DNA of 64,000 bases from CAIWHR01 sp963734575 (GCA_963734575.1 CAVTHT010000016.1:224144-288143); one strand, 5' to 3'. Positions 27,047 to 36,962 are shown, counted from the stretch's first letter. Notes: generated from the letters alone by a model not told the origin. Translations and numbers: made by a program.

Positions 27047-28066
27047 CTAAGACTCCAGGCATCGAAGCATCGCCCGCGTATCGGCGGTCGTCTTCCTGCC
27101 AACGTCGGCGTAGCTCGTCGCCAGCCACCGCTCCGCTGCAGCCCGTCCGAAGTCGCGCAGCGCCAGGAGGAAGTCCCAACCGGTGTCGCTCTTGCTGGCA
27201 TACCCGAGGCGCGCCATGTTCGGGTCGTCCTTGATCGCGTGCAGATGGATGCGCTTGTACGGCAAGGTGTCGCCGTCGGCGTTGGCCTTGAGCTCGTTGA
27301 TCGCTTCGATCGCATCGATCTCCTGCACGAGAGTTGCGTTGAACGTGATCTCGTTGACCCGGTCCTGAATGGCGCGGGCGTTGGTGGGGACCTCGGGCTG
27401 GTTGAGCGGGTTGACCCACACGATGAGCAGATCGGCGCCGAGCGTCAGGCTTCGCAACGGATACAGCGCCGGGTTGCCAAGATACCCGCCGTCCCAATAG
27501 AAGTCTTTCCTGACCTCGACCGAGCGGAACAGGGTGGGCAGGCAGGCCGAGGCGGTGAGCGCTTCGACCCCGAGCTCGCCGGCACCAAAGATCTTCCTGC
27601 CGTTCGTTCGCACGTTCGTCGCGCACACGAAGAGGTAAGGCATCCGCTTGTCGTTGAGCACGTCGAAATCCGGCAGCGCCGCGCGGATGACATCGGCCAG
27701 CACGTTCTCGTAGAAAGGATTGTCATAGGGCGACCAGACCAGCGCCAGGGCCTCGCTCCATATTGCAACGGGGGACCAGTCTGCAGCGGCCCCGAAGCCA
27801 GGCAACGTACGGCCCGGCTTGAACGCGCCACCACCGGCTTCCGAGATACGACTCCAGAATTGTTCGAGCCTGGTGCGTGCGAGCTCACGGCCACCCCGCT
27901 TGAGCGCATCGACCAGAATGGCGCCATTCATCGCGCCGGCACTCGTTCCGCTCACCGCCTCGATCTCCAGGGATTCCTCCTGCAACAGGCGATCGAGGAC
28001 GCCCCAGGTGAATGCGCCGTGCGCACCGCCTCCCTGCAGCGCCAGGCAAATCCTTTTCTTCCGCAT
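27047..28066 (-). CDS. Patatin-like phospholipase family protein
   Basis: The 339-residue protein has the patatin core. The oxyanion-hole motif is LALQGGGAHGAFTWGVLDRL, the nucleophile elbow is SGTSAGAMNG with S42, and the catalytic Asp is D192 in YWDGGYLGN. This Ser-Asp dyad hydrolyses acyl esters of lipids. No signal peptide is seen, so it is probably cytosolic or membrane-associated; many related proteins act on phospholipids or PHA-linked lipids. The start MRKKRICLALQGG is typical of the family. The gene of unknown function ending at 26059 follows on the same strand after 126 bases. Confidence 0.88.
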   Translation of the reverse strand: MRKKRICLALQGGGAHGAFTWGVLDRLLQEESLEIEAVSGTSAGAMNGAILVDALKRGGRELARTRLEQFWSRISEAGGGAFKPGRTLPGFGAAADWSPVAIWSEALALVWSPYDNPFYENVLADVIRAALPDFDVLNDKRMPYLFVCATNVRTNGRKIFGAGELGVEALTASACLPTLFRSVEVRKDFYWDGGYLGNPALYPLRSLTLGADLLIVWVNPLNQPEVPTNARAIQDRVNEITFNATLVQEIDAIEAINELKANADGDTLPYKRIHLHAIKDDPNMARLGYASKSDTGWDFLLALRDFGRAAAERWLATSYADVGRKTTADTRAMLRCLES

Positions 28067-28275
28067 GGTCGTCGCCTCCCTCGCGACGTGGTGATATGCG
28101 AATGAAGCTGCGCGTCACCTCAAGAAGGCATGACGCATCGTACTGCCGGAACAGGGACGCTGCGAGTGCGCTCGCCAGAGCTTGCGGTGATGGCGTAGCA
28201 GCGCGTTCGCAGGCCCCTGCGCCGCGCGCGGGGGGCCAATGGCGTCATCGTTGCGCGCCCGAACCAGAACATCGT

Positions 28276-29130
28276 TCATGGGGCTTCACGCCGGACAAGG
28301 TCATCGCGAAAGAACGCGTCGAGTTCATCGCCCGACGCCGCGTTGACGAATCCATCGAACTCGCCTCGCTCCGCGAGCAGCCTGGCAGAGCGCATGAATG
28401 CACCCCAGGCGGTGCGGGCGAGCGCACCCCCGACGCTGACTCGTCGTACCCCGAGCGCGGCAATGTCCTGCATGGTGAGCTCGCTCGGCCAGCCTATCAG
28501 CAGATTGAGCGGCTTCGGTGCGACGCTGGCGACGACCGCCGCAATCTGCTCGCGGGTGCGGATTCCCGGGGCATAGAGGCAGTCGGCACCGGCCTGTGAG
28601 TAGGCTCTGAGCCGTCCGATCGTTTCGTCGAGATCGGGACGACCCACGAGGAAGCATTCAGCGCGGCCGACCAGCAGGACATCACCGCGTGAGGCGTCGA
28701 TGGCCTTGCGTGCGGCGCGAATCCGCTCGACTGCCGCGCCGAGATCGTAGAGCGGTCTGGCCGCGTCGCCCGTCGCGTCTTCGATCGACAAGCCGGCCAC
28801 GCCGGTCTCGACGGCCAGCCGGACGCTCTCCGCGACGCCGGCCGGATCATGCGCGAAGCCACTCTCGAAGTCGGCATTGACCGGCAGGTCGGTCGCCGAG
28901 ACGATCTCATGCAGGTGGTCGAGCACGACGTCGCGCGGCTTGGCCGTATCGGGTCGGCCCTTGGACCAGCCGAAGCCCGAGCTGGTGGTGGCCAGCGCCT
29001 TGAAGCCGAGACTCTGCAGATAGCGCGCAGTCCCCACGTCCCACGGATTCGGAATGAGGAAACATCCGGTCTCGTGCAACCGCAGAAAGGCGCGCCGCTT
29101 GGCGGCAATGCTGGGCCGATGCTCAGTCAT
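28276..29130 (-). CDS. Isocitrate lyase/PEP mutase superfamily protein
   Basis: The 284-residue protein matches the PEP mutase/isocitrate lyase fold. It opens FLRLHETGCFLIPNPWDVG, then ATTSSGFGWSKGRPD. The metal-binding region PVNADFESGFAHDP and the SIEDATGD motif follow. The usual active-site Cys segment (KKCGH) of true isocitrate lyases is absent; AECFLVGRPD stands near that position. This points to a 2-methylisocitrate-lyase-like or oxaloacetate/phosphonate C-C lyase of unknown substrate. ATG 29130 has AGGAGA upstream and gives a typical length; the in-frame start at 29334 adds Arg/Ala-rich residues and is rejected. Confidence 0.82.
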   Translation of the reverse strand: MTEHRPSIAAKRRAFLRLHETGCFLIPNPWDVGTARYLQSLGFKALATTSSGFGWSKGRPDTAKPRDVVLDHLHEIVSATDLPVNADFESGFAHDPAGVAESVRLAVETGVAGLSIEDATGDAARPLYDLGAAVERIRAARKAIDASRGDVLLVGRAECFLVGRPDLDETIGRLRAYSQAGADCLYAPGIRTREQIAAVVASVAPKPLNLLIGWPSELTMQDIAALGVRRVSVGGALARTAWGAFMRSARLLAERGEFDGFVNAASGDELDAFFRDDLVRREAP

Positions 29131-29408
29131 GCGGAGTTCTCCTTGCTTCCGCTGTGCGGAAGAGAGTGTAGGCCCTGGCGACGCGCGCTCTGCCGCGGAT
29201 GTGCACGGGGCGCACCCCGACAAACGCGCACGTTGCGCCGTGCCAGCGCCGCGGGGACGGCAACTGCCGCGCGCCGTGCGGCAATGGCACCGCGCGAGTT
29301 CCGCTTGTGTGCGCGACCGCCGCTCGACTAGCATGCACGCTCCGGTCGCTCGCGTGTGCAGGGCGCGGCGACCTCATGACGGGCACCGATCACCTGGAAG
29401 GCGATGCA

Positions 29409-30039
29409 ATGGCAGCAGCCGCTGGCGCGTTTCCGGCGACGCTCGACGTCGAATATCCCGACCGACAGCTCGACCGACTCACCACCTTCTTTCGCGTGTT
29501 CACGATCGTCCCGATCGCCATCGTGTTGGCGCTCATATCCGGCCCGACCCTGCATCAGGGCGCTCGGGGTGAATACATCGTGGGTTCAGGCGGAATCCTG
29601 TTCCTCGCGACCGTCCTGATGCTGCTATTCCGGCGCAAATACCCGCGATGGTGGTTCGACTGGAATGTCGCTCTGACGAAATTCGGCTATCGCGTGGTCG
29701 CTTATCTCGCCCTGTTGCGCGACGAGTATCCAGCGACGGATGAAGAGCAGGCGGTGCACGTCGACGGTCACGTACCCTGATGCTGCAGTCGAGCTCAACC
29801 GCTGGTTGCCTTTGATCAAGTGGCTACTGGCGATCCCGCATCTCATCGTCCTGTGCCTGCTCGCGGTCGGCGTAGTGGTCTGCGTGATCATCGCGTGGTT
29901 CGCCATACTGTTCACCGGCCGCTATCCCCGCGCGCTTTTTGATTTCGTGGTCGGAGTATTCCGCTGGGGTCTGCGCGTGTCCGCCTATGCTTTTCTGCTT
30001 ACGACGGATCGTTACCCGCCGTTCAGCACGCGACCTTGA
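29409..30039 (+). CDS. DUF4389 membrane protein (one frame shift)
   Basis: Two frames join into one DUF4389 protein of about 209 residues. The first part reads LDVEYPDRQLDRLTTFFRVF, two hydrophobic segments, and KYPRWWFDWNVALTKFGYRV. The second reads VTYPDAAVELNRWLPLIKWLL, then IPHLIVLCLLAVGVVVCVII, then FTGRYPRALFDFVVGVFRWG and TDRYPPF. Both halves carry the family pattern YPD-x-x-(x)-L-(N)RL/W, GRYP and RYP(P). Near 29765 one extra G breaks the frame, and the length is 3n+1. The inner membrane location is clear; function is unknown. ATG 29409 (GGAAGG upstream) is chosen over ATG 29376. Confidence 0.78.
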
Positions 30040-30106
30040 GCCCCTTCGGCATGCGGAGTGGTGCGGTGAAGCGGGCGCAAGCCCGGCCCGCGAGGAGATG
30101 GCGACG

Positions 30107-31661
30107 TCAGCCTGCCCGAAGCGAATCGGCAGACACGTACCGTTGACGGTAGGCTTCGAACGGCAAGTCATTCCCGGATTCGAGCTGCCGCTGCTCTTCT
30201 AGCGACCCTTCAGCGAGGTTGCGAAACCGAGCCTCCAGGCCGGCCGGCAGCGGATCGGCTGACAGCGCCAGCCGATGGCGGCGCGAACGTTCCAGGGCGA
30301 AGCGGAAATACGAGCCGCCGTGATGCCGACGCATCTCGGCCAACGCACACGCCGAGGGCACGGAATCCGGATTCGCGATCATGTCGATTGCCATCGCGAG
30401 CGCCTCGCGGTGGCCGTTGCCACCCTGCGCGGCATCGAGTGCTGCCGCGACCGGTCTGCACTGCGCCAGCAATTCGCTGGCCCATTGCCGCAGATCCCGC
30501 TGTCCGTCGGCGTGGTCCAGGCGCAATCCGGGCTCGCGCCCGCGCGCCGCGACGCGCTGCTTGTTGTGTCCGATCGCGGCAATCTCCCGGGGCGTGTCAG
30601 GTGGGCTGTCGCTCAGCAGGCAATGCAACAGGAAGATGTCCAGGAAGCGCACGGTCTGCGCGGCGATGCCGATCGCGGAGAATGGATCGAGGTCCATGGC
30701 GCGGACTTCGATGTACTGCACGCCACGCTCGCGCAGCGCGCGCAGCGGTCTTTCGCCGGGACGCACGACCCGCTTCGGGCGGATCGTGCTGTAGAACTCG
30801 TTCTCGATCTGCAGCAGGCTCGTGGCCAGCTGCCTGATATTCCCCGCCCTCGTGGATGCCGATCTTCTGGTAGGGCGGGTAAGGCTTGGTCAGGGCATCC
30901 TCGAGCGAGGCCACGTAGCTCGCCAGATCGTTGTAGCTGACGGCCAGCGCGTCCTGCGCTGCGCTCAGATACCCCAGGCGGCCCATCCGCAGCGAAGTGG
31001 CGTGGGGCAGGTAAAGAGTCCCGGGTGCCAGCTCCTGCAGCTCGTGCGCACGCCCTTCGACGAAGCTCGCGCACACGGCGGGCGACGCACCGAACAGATA
31101 CAGCAGCAACCATGCGTGCCTGCGAAAGTTCCGAATGAGCGCGAAGTAGCCATCGTCGGCGTCGCGGAAATCCGCAAACGGCCAGCTCTCCTCGGGAAGA
31201 GAGAAGTTGTAGTGCAGTCCGGAGATCAATTGCATGCGCCGACCATAGCGATGGGCGAGGCCCGTGCGGTACACCGCCTTTGCGCGACCCGTATTCGATG
31301 GGCCAAAGCGCGCGATCGGAATGGCGTGCTCGTCGGGCAGGCTGCACGGCATGCTGCCGGCCCAGAGCAACTCGTCCCCGATGTGGCGATAGACGAATTG
31401 ATGGATTTGCGTGAGCTCGTCGAGGCAGCTGGCGCCGGCTGAATGCACACCGGTGATGAGCTCGAGCTGGGCCTCGCTGAAGTCGGTCGTGATATGCGGA
31501 TGAGTCAGCGCCGAACCGAGGTCTCGCGGGTGTGGAGTCATGGCCAGCGCCCCGTCCGGCCGCACCCGCAGGCTCTCCTTCTCGATCCCACGGCGGAGAC
31601 GCGTAAGGACCGCGGGTGGAAGGGAATCGAGTCTCGTCTGCAAGCGGCTCATGGTGTCCAT
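30107..31661 (-). CDS. gshA: Glutamate-cysteine ligase GshA (one frame shift)
   Basis: GshA makes gamma-glutamylcysteine, the first step of glutathione synthesis, in the cytosol. The N-terminus shows RRGIEKESLRVRPDGALAMT, then LGSALTHPHITTDFSEAQLE and ELITGVH, the acidic metal-binding region of the E. coli-type enzyme. The middle has MQLISGLHYNFSLP. Near 30835 the frame shifts from IHEGGEY into QLATSLLQIENEFYSTIRPK (on the other frame) and the remaining 220 residues continue normally with RGVQYIEVRAMDLDPFS. The total of 1555 bases is 3n+1, giving 517 residues after removing one base, matching the 518 of E. coli. An alternative start three codons in (MSRL) is possible. Confidence 0.87.
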
Positions 31662-32236
31662 TCATTCATGGGTGCGAATCGCCGAGAACAATACCAACCT
31701 GGCGACCGCCGGGCCCGTCTTCATTTCTATACGCGATGCGCGGGTTGCGTCTTAAGGAAAATCAATGAGCCATTCCGGCCATCCCACGGCAGGTGCGTGC
31801 CCGATCGTGTCACCGGTGCGGTCAGGCTGCCTGCCGTCGATGCGCGCTGGCTTCGTGGCGATGGGTGCCGGAAGTGTGAAGGAGGCTCCGGCCGCGTCGA
31901 CGAGGCACGGACATCGTACTGCGGTGGGCGGATCGAGGAAGCGAAGCGGACGCTGGAAGTGATCGGGAGGCCGTGGGAGGTCGCGCTGGGGGAAGCCCGA
32001 GACATTTGCCGAGTCGGATTAGACCGTCGCGCCGTCACCGGCGCATCATAGGGGCTGCGCCGCGCCAGGCGCGAGACCCCTCGGGGTAGGAGGGCCTGCA
32101 CCTCGGCGCCGGCGTTCACCGCGCCCGGCTGCGTCCAGCGGCAGCGTGTCCGCTGGATCGACAGCGCCCGGCTCGCCTGCGTCTGTTCGTTCGCGCCGGC
32201 ACACCCCACGCCGGCACCACCGGAGAGGAGCTGATC
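31662..32236. other. Intergenic region with no gene I can support
   Basis: This 575-base gap separates gshA (minus) from the selenium-binding-protein gene (plus). It should contain both promoters. A 65-codon plus-strand frame at 31765-31962 has a fair ribosome binding site (TAAGGAAA) but a Ser/Gly/Arg-rich product with no recognisable pattern. I see no tRNA-like or terminator-like structure. Confidence 0.4.
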
Positions 32237-33643
32237 ATGCTGGAAACGTTCCATCCCGATCCGACCTTCCACCCCTCGCCGCGCCTGGCGATGGAAGCCC
32301 CGGCCGAACGCCTTGCCTACACCGCGCTGCTTTCGCCCGACGGCTCGCGTCCCGAGGCGCTCGCCGTGGTCGATGTCGATCCGAAGTCGAAAAGCTACGG
32401 CTCCGTTCTGTATCGCCTGGACATGCCCAACCGCGGCGACGAGTTCCATCACTTCGGCTGGAACGCGTGCTCCTCGGCCCTCTCGCCGTTGTCCGGCCAT
32501 GCCTTCCTGCAGCGTCGCTACCTCATCATCCCCGGCATCCGCTCGTCGCGAATCTATGTCGTCGACACCCAGCCCGACCCGGCCAGGCCGACGATCGTCA
32601 AGGTGATCGAACCCGAGGAGGTATTCCGCAAGACGGGTTATTCGCGACCCCACACGGTCCACTGTGGTCCCGAGGGCATCTACATCAGCACGCTGGGTGG
32701 CGCCGGTGCCGACGGCACGCAAGGACCTCCGGGCGTGTTCATCATGGATTGCGAGACCTTCGAGATCCGCGGGCAGTGGGAGATCGACCGCGGTCCACAG
32801 AAGCTGCACTACGACTTCTGGTGGAATCTGCCCCGCGATTACATGGTTTCCAGCGAATGGGGGCTGCCGCCACAGTTCGAGAACGGCATCGTCGCGGAAG
32901 ATCTGCTGGCCAACAGGTATGGTCATGCGATCCATTTCTGGGACCTGCGCGCACGCAAGCACGCGCAGACCATCGACCTCGGCGCCAACCACCAGATGGC
33001 GCTCGAGATTCGCCCGGCGCACGACCCGACGCGCGAGTACGGCTTCCTCGGCGTCGTGGTCGACACCACCAATCTCGAAGGATCGATCTGGACCTGGTAT
33101 CGCGAGGGCGGGCAGTTCCATGCGAAGAAGACGGCAGTGATCCCGCCGGAGCCGGCGGATGCCTCGGTGCTGCCGCCGTTGCTCAAGGGCTTCGGGGCCG
33201 TGCCACCGTTGATCAGCGACATCGACCTCTCGCTCGATGACCGATTCCTCTACGTTGCGTGCTGGGGAACGGGCGAGTTGAAGCAATACGAGGTGAGCGA
33301 TCCGATGGCGCCGAAGCAAACCGGCAGCGTGCGCATCGGCGGCATCGCGAAGCATGCCAGGCACCCGAATGGCAAGCCGTTCGGTGGCGGCCCGCAAATG
33401 ACCGAGATCAGCCGCGACGGGCAGCGCGTCTACTTCACGAACTCGCTCTACAGCACCTGGGATCCGCAGTTCTATCCCGACGGTGTGCCCGGCATGCAGG
33501 TGATGTGTCGCGCCGGTGCGAAGGGTGGCATGACGCTCGATCCCGACTTCTGCGTCGACTTCGGTCCGGAGTTCGGCGCCCATCAGATCCGGCTCGAGGG
33601 CGGCGACTGCTCGACCGATTCGTTCTGCTATCCGTCGGCGTGA
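32237..33643 (+). CDS. Selenium-binding protein 1 / methanethiol oxidase family protein
   Basis: The 468-residue protein is a full-length member of the SBP56/MtoX family. Hallmarks are LYRLDMPNRGDEFHHFGWNA, CSSALSP (the conserved Cys), PHTVHCGPEGIYISTLG, SSEWGLPPQFENG, GFLGVVVDTTNLEGSIW, DRFLYVACWGTGELKQYE, GGGPQMTEISRDGQRVYFTN and GGDCSTD near the end. Bacterial members oxidise methanethiol to formaldehyde, H2S and H2O2 and use copper. No signal peptide is evident, although known MtoX is periplasmic, so the location is unsure. GGAGAGG precedes the ATG. A membrane protein gene starts 25 bases after its stop. Confidence 0.88.
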   Translation: MLETFHPDPTFHPSPRLAMEAPAERLAYTALLSPDGSRPEALAVVDVDPKSKSYGSVLYRLDMPNRGDEFHHFGWNACSSALSPLSGHAFLQRRYLIIPGIRSSRIYVVDTQPDPARPTIVKVIEPEEVFRKTGYSRPHTVHCGPEGIYISTLGGAGADGTQGPPGVFIMDCETFEIRGQWEIDRGPQKLHYDFWWNLPRDYMVSSEWGLPPQFENGIVAEDLLANRYGHAIHFWDLRARKHAQTIDLGANHQMALEIRPAHDPTREYGFLGVVVDTTNLEGSIWTWYREGGQFHAKKTAVIPPEPADASVLPPLLKGFGAVPPLISDIDLSLDDRFLYVACWGTGELKQYEVSDPMAPKQTGSVRIGGIAKHARHPNGKPFGGGPQMTEISRDGQRVYFTNSLYSTWDPQFYPDGVPGMQVMCRAGAKGGMTLDPDFCVDFGPEFGAHQIRLEGGDCSTDSFCYPSA

Positions 33644-33668
33644 AGCGCGTGGTTAGTTGAGGCGCGAC

Positions 33669-34337
33669 ATGACTGCCGACGGTCGCGCGGCGCTGTGGTT
33701 CACGGTGATCGCTTTCGGCGTATACCACGGCCTGAACCCGGCCATGGGCTGGCCGCTCGCCGTTGCCAACGGACTTGCGGCGAAGCGGGACGCAGCGGTG
33801 TTCGCAACGCTCGCACCTTTGGGCGCGGGCCATCTGCTGGCGATGATCGTTGCCGTGCTGCCGTTTGCGGTGCTGAGCGAATACCTGCAGCACAGCGAGG
33901 CCATTCGCGTCGGCGCAGGGGTGCTGGTGTTGCTGTTCGGCGTGTACAAGCTCGCCGATCGGCGGCATCCCCGATTCTTGGTGCGCATCCCGCCGACGCA
34001 ACTGGCATGGTGGTCGTTTCTCATGGCGACCGCCCACGGCGCAGGGCTGATGCTGGTGCCGGTGGCGCTCGGCTTGTGCACGGCGGCGCCGGCCGGTCCG
34101 GCCAGCCTTGGCGGGCCTGGCACGCTGATGCAATCGGGCATCGCCACTGCCGTCGGGGTGACTGCCGTACATACGCTCGCCATGCTCGTATCCGGCGTTG
34201 GCATGGCGTGGCTGGTGTACCGCTACCTCGGGCTGCAGTTTCTCAGGCGCGCGTGGTTCAACCTCGATGCGGTGTGGGGCGCGAGCCTTGTCGTGGCTGG
34301 TGGCGCGAGCGTGGCGCTGGCGCTATGGTGGGCCTAG
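33669..34337 (+). CDS. Multi-pass membrane protein with HGLNP motif (NicO/RcnA-like)
   Basis: The 222-residue protein has about six hydrophobic segments. The first holds FGVYHGLNPAMGWPLAVANG, where the HGLNPA motif resembles the HxxDxDH-type metal motifs of the NicO/RcnA nickel-cobalt efflux family. A second polar motif in the membrane is APLGAGHLLAMIV, and a third is ATAHGAGLMLVPVAL. Repeated His in membrane segments suggests metal transport, but this is inferred, not recognised. ATG 33669 is used; an in-frame TTG at 33657 is possible. It probably forms an operon with the methanethiol-oxidase homologue upstream, whose family needs copper. Confidence 0.68.
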   Translation: MTADGRAALWFTVIAFGVYHGLNPAMGWPLAVANGLAAKRDAAVFATLAPLGAGHLLAMIVAVLPFAVLSEYLQHSEAIRVGAGVLVLLFGVYKLADRRHPRFLVRIPPTQLAWWSFLMATAHGAGLMLVPVALGLCTAAPAGPASLGGPGTLMQSGIATAVGVTAVHTLAMLVSGVGMAWLVYRYLGLQFLRRAWFNLDAVWGASLVVAGGASVALALWWA

Positions 34338-34343
34338 AGCGAT

Positions 34344-35198
34344 TCATGCCGCCGTGGATCCGGCATCACGCGACAGGCGCTCGCGGTGCTCGCGATAGGC
34401 GCGCAGGAAACGATCGGCATCGACGCGCGCGGCCCGCGCCTTCTCCAGGGGAGATGCGGCCGCGCGGCTCGCCGGCGCGACCTCGTACTCCACTTCCATG
34501 TCCTGCGGCAGGGCATCGAGCAACTCGAACAGCGGCAGGTCGCCTTCGCCGGGTGGCAGACGCGCCGTGCGGGCTTCGGTCATCAGGTCGGCCTCCGACG
34601 TGGGCCGCGGACTCTGCCGGATATCGCACAGCTGCGCCAGCGCGATTCGTCGTGGGTCGATCCGTCGAACGTCGCGCACATGCCCGCCGGAGCGATCGAG
34701 ATGCAGGGCGTCGATCACCACGCCAGCATTCGCCGCCCCGCTGCGCGCGATGATGTCGAGCGCTGCGTCCAGGTTGCGTATGCGGCTGTAGGGAAGGAAC
34801 TCCACGGCGATGCGAATGCCGGCCGCGTCCGCTTCCTCGCAGTAGCGCACGAACATGTCGAGAAAGTGCGCTGTGTCCGGATCGAAGCTGTAGGCGAGGA
34901 TCACGGGCGCGCCGAGAGCGTGCGCGGTGGCGATCACGGCCTGCATGTCCTCCCATCGCGTATCGGGGAAGAACTGGTACGCCTGCACGTTCGAGATGCG
35001 CACTCCCGCATCCTGCGCGTGGGCTCGGATGGTGCGAATCGTCTCCGCCTCGCCGATGACGCGAACGGGATACTGCTCGTCCGGGCGTCGTGGTGCGATG
35101 CGGATGCCGAGTGCGCCAAAGCCGGCCGCGCTGGCGGCGGCGATCGACTCGGACGGCGGCGCGCCCAGCGTGAGATGCGCGAGAGTGAACGGATTCAA
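34344..35198 (-). CDS. Sugar phosphate isomerase/epimerase family TIM-barrel protein
   Basis: The 284-residue protein matches the xylose-isomerase-like AP2 barrel. It has the strand-1 segment FTLAHLTLGAPPSESI, ISNVQAYQF on strand 3, and GIRIAVEFLPYSR, whose Glu is a metal ligand. AGVVIDALHLDRSGG holds the Asp-His pair and ALAQLCDI the next ligand position. MEVEYEVAP near the C-terminus provides the last Glu. Such enzymes are cytosolic isomerases or epimerases acting on sugars or related hydroxy compounds; related proteins act in catabolism of inositol or aromatic intermediates. It lies 13 bases downstream of the class II aldolase gene, so the two are cotranscribed. Confidence 0.82.
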   Translation of the reverse strand: MNPFTLAHLTLGAPPSESIAAASAAGFGALGIRIAPRRPDEQYPVRVIGEAETIRTIRAHAQDAGVRISNVQAYQFFPDTRWEDMQAVIATAHALGAPVILAYSFDPDTAHFLDMFVRYCEEADAAGIRIAVEFLPYSRIRNLDAALDIIARSGAANAGVVIDALHLDRSGGHVRDVRRIDPRRIALAQLCDIRQSPRPTSEADLMTEARTARLPPGEGDLPLFELLDALPQDMEVEYEVAPASRAAASPLEKARAARVDADRFLRAYREHRERLSRDAGSTAA

Positions 35199-35211
35199 CT
35201 GCGGCTCCTGC

Positions 35212-35922
35212 TCAGCCGAGCTTGCCCCGAAAATGATCCCACGTACGCTGGAAAAGCCCCGCGTTCCACAGCTTCTCGCGGCACAGCCGCATCTCTTCGT
35301 CGCTGAACACGTAGGGCTTGCCGATCTGCAGCGCCATGTATTGCCGCATGGCGTTCTCCTCCATGTAGTTCAGCAGAACGAACGCCTCGACGATGTCCTT
35401 GCCGACGGTCACGGCGCCGTGCGACTTCAGCAGCGCGGCCGGCCGGTCACCAAGGGTCGCGGCCAGCTCGTCGGCGATCTGCCGATTGTTGATCGAGTTC
35501 GGTGAACCCAGGAGCGGTACTGGATGCACGAGCGATCCTTGCGCGTAAACCGGCTGGTAGCGCTCGCCGACCATCGTCAGGTACGTCGACCACTTCGGAT
35601 GGCAGTGCACGATCGCATGGACGTCGGATCGCACGCGGTAGATCCCGCAGTGCAGATGACGCTCGAGCGGCGCATTGTCCCTGCCCGCGAGCTGGTTCGC
35701 GTCGAGGTCGATCGTGCAGATGTCGTCGACGGTGAGGCGGCTGCGTTGGCACGGGCCGCTGTTGATCAGAATGCGGTTGTCGTCGAGGCGGATGCTCGCA
35801 TGGCCGTTGTAATCCATGATGCCGTTCTGTTCCAGCATGCGGATGCAGTCGACCAGCTGCTGTTTCAGCGTTGCCTCCACCGCGGCCTGATCCGGTCGCT
35901 CAGCGGGCCGGGTTGATGACAT
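35212..35922 (-). CDS. Class II aldolase/adducin family protein
   Basis: The 236-residue protein has the features of zinc-dependent class II aldolases. They are YNGHASIRL, LERHLHCGIYRVRSDVHAIVH up to CHPKWSTYL (the zinc His residues of HCHP), and LLKSHGAVTVG with the third His. It resembles fuculose-phosphate aldolase and especially the decarboxylase-like members that act on hydroxylated aromatic or aliphatic acids. It is presumably cytosolic. The start MSSTRPAERPDQ follows a GGAGAGACACC. It is between the decarboxylase-like gene (49 bases upstream) and the TIM-barrel isomerase, all on the minus strand. Confidence 0.84.
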   Translation of the reverse strand: MSSTRPAERPDQAAVEATLKQQLVDCIRMLEQNGIMDYNGHASIRLDDNRILINSGPCQRSRLTVDDICTIDLDANQLAGRDNAPLERHLHCGIYRVRSDVHAIVHCHPKWSTYLTMVGERYQPVYAQGSLVHPVPLLGSPNSINNRQIADELAATLGDRPAALLKSHGAVTVGKDIVEAFVLLNYMEENAMRQYMALQIGKPYVFSDEEMRLCREKLWNAGLFQRTWDHFRGKLG

Positions 35923-35970
35923 GGTGTCTCTCCTGTCTTGAATCGGTTGCCCTGGACGTGGTCTGGGAGC

Positions 35971-36962
35971 TCAGATCACTACCTTGGTCATGATGCCGGT
36001 GGGAAAGATTTCCTCGGGCTTGAACTGCCGGTGCGCGATGCCCTGCTGCCAGGTGTAGAGCGCCATCTGTTCCCACGTCGCGCGGTTTTCCTCGATGCCG
36101 TAGGGAAAGGGATCGCCGCCGAACATGTCGCGCATCCTGCGCGCGTACGAGGCGAGCCACGGCAGGGGATAGCGCGACACTGCGGGATCGAGCAGGCGCT
36201 CGATGCTGCGCCGCTTGGATTCCAGGAACGCGTTGTAGAGATTGCGCGCCACCCACGGATGCTCGTCGAGAATGCGCCGTTGCATCGCGATGATGTGCAT
36301 GATCGGATAGACCCTGGTCTGTTCGTAATACGCCTCTTCCATCTCGATGTAGTTCGGAAAGAGGCGCACGACGTCCGGATGACCTTCCAGGAAACACGTC
36401 GGCGGGCGCGCGATGATCGCGCAGTCGATCTCGCCCGAGGCGAGCAGCTCGGCTCAGCGACTTGTCGGCGACGCGCGTGAGCTTCAACCCCTCGGGCAGG
36501 TTGAGCTCGACTTTTTCCTCGCGGCCCGGGGCATTGGCGCCCGCCTGATACCAATGCACGTCGGTGAGCTTCACGCCCATTTCGTTGTGCATCCAGCCGC
36601 GCATGTACACCGCGGCAGAATGTGCCCATTCCGGCGAGCCGACCTTCTTGCCCTTCAGGTCCTGCACGGTCCTGATGCCGCTCTTCCTGTTCACGTAGAA
36701 CGAGCTGAAGCGAAACAGCCGCGAGCAGACGACGGGCAGACCAATGATGTCGCTGTCTCTTGCGCGTCACCTGGGTGGCGAATTTCGCGAACGACAGCTC
36801 GGACAAGTCGAACTCGCGATTGGCCGTGAAGCGCGCGAAGCACTCGTGATGCCCCAGGTTCAGCCAGGTGAGTTCGATGCCTTCGGCCTTGACCGTGCCC
36901 AGCCGAAAGTCGCGGAAATGATCGTAGTCCGTGGTGGCGATGGAAAGATTCAGTTGCGACAT
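35971..36962 (-). CDS. 4,5-dihydroxyphthalate decarboxylase-like / NMT1-type periplasmic-binding-fold protein (two frame shifts)
   Basis: Three frames join into a protein of about 329 residues. Part one is LNLSIATTDYDHFRDFRLG, then NREFDLSELSFAKFATQV. Part two has KSGIRTVQDLKGKKVGSPEW and AHSAAVYMRGW, then WYQAGANAPGREEKVELNLP. Part three is PNYIEMEEAYYEQTRVYPIM and HIIAMQRRILDEHPWVARNL, ending RQFKPEEIFP. This order of motifs fits 4,5-dihydroxyphthalate decarboxylase, which has a periplasmic-binding-protein fold but works in the cytosol. No signal peptide is present, which supports an enzyme rather than a transport protein. Frame breaks are near 36760 and 36450; the length is 3n+2, fitting two inserted bases. 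The divergent SDR gene starts 155 bases away. Confidence 0.75.

Noticed and set aside
31765..31962. Plus-strand 65-codon frame in the gshA upstream gap
   Set aside because: It has a fair binding site but a Ser/Gly/Arg-rich product without pattern. I could not support it as a gene.
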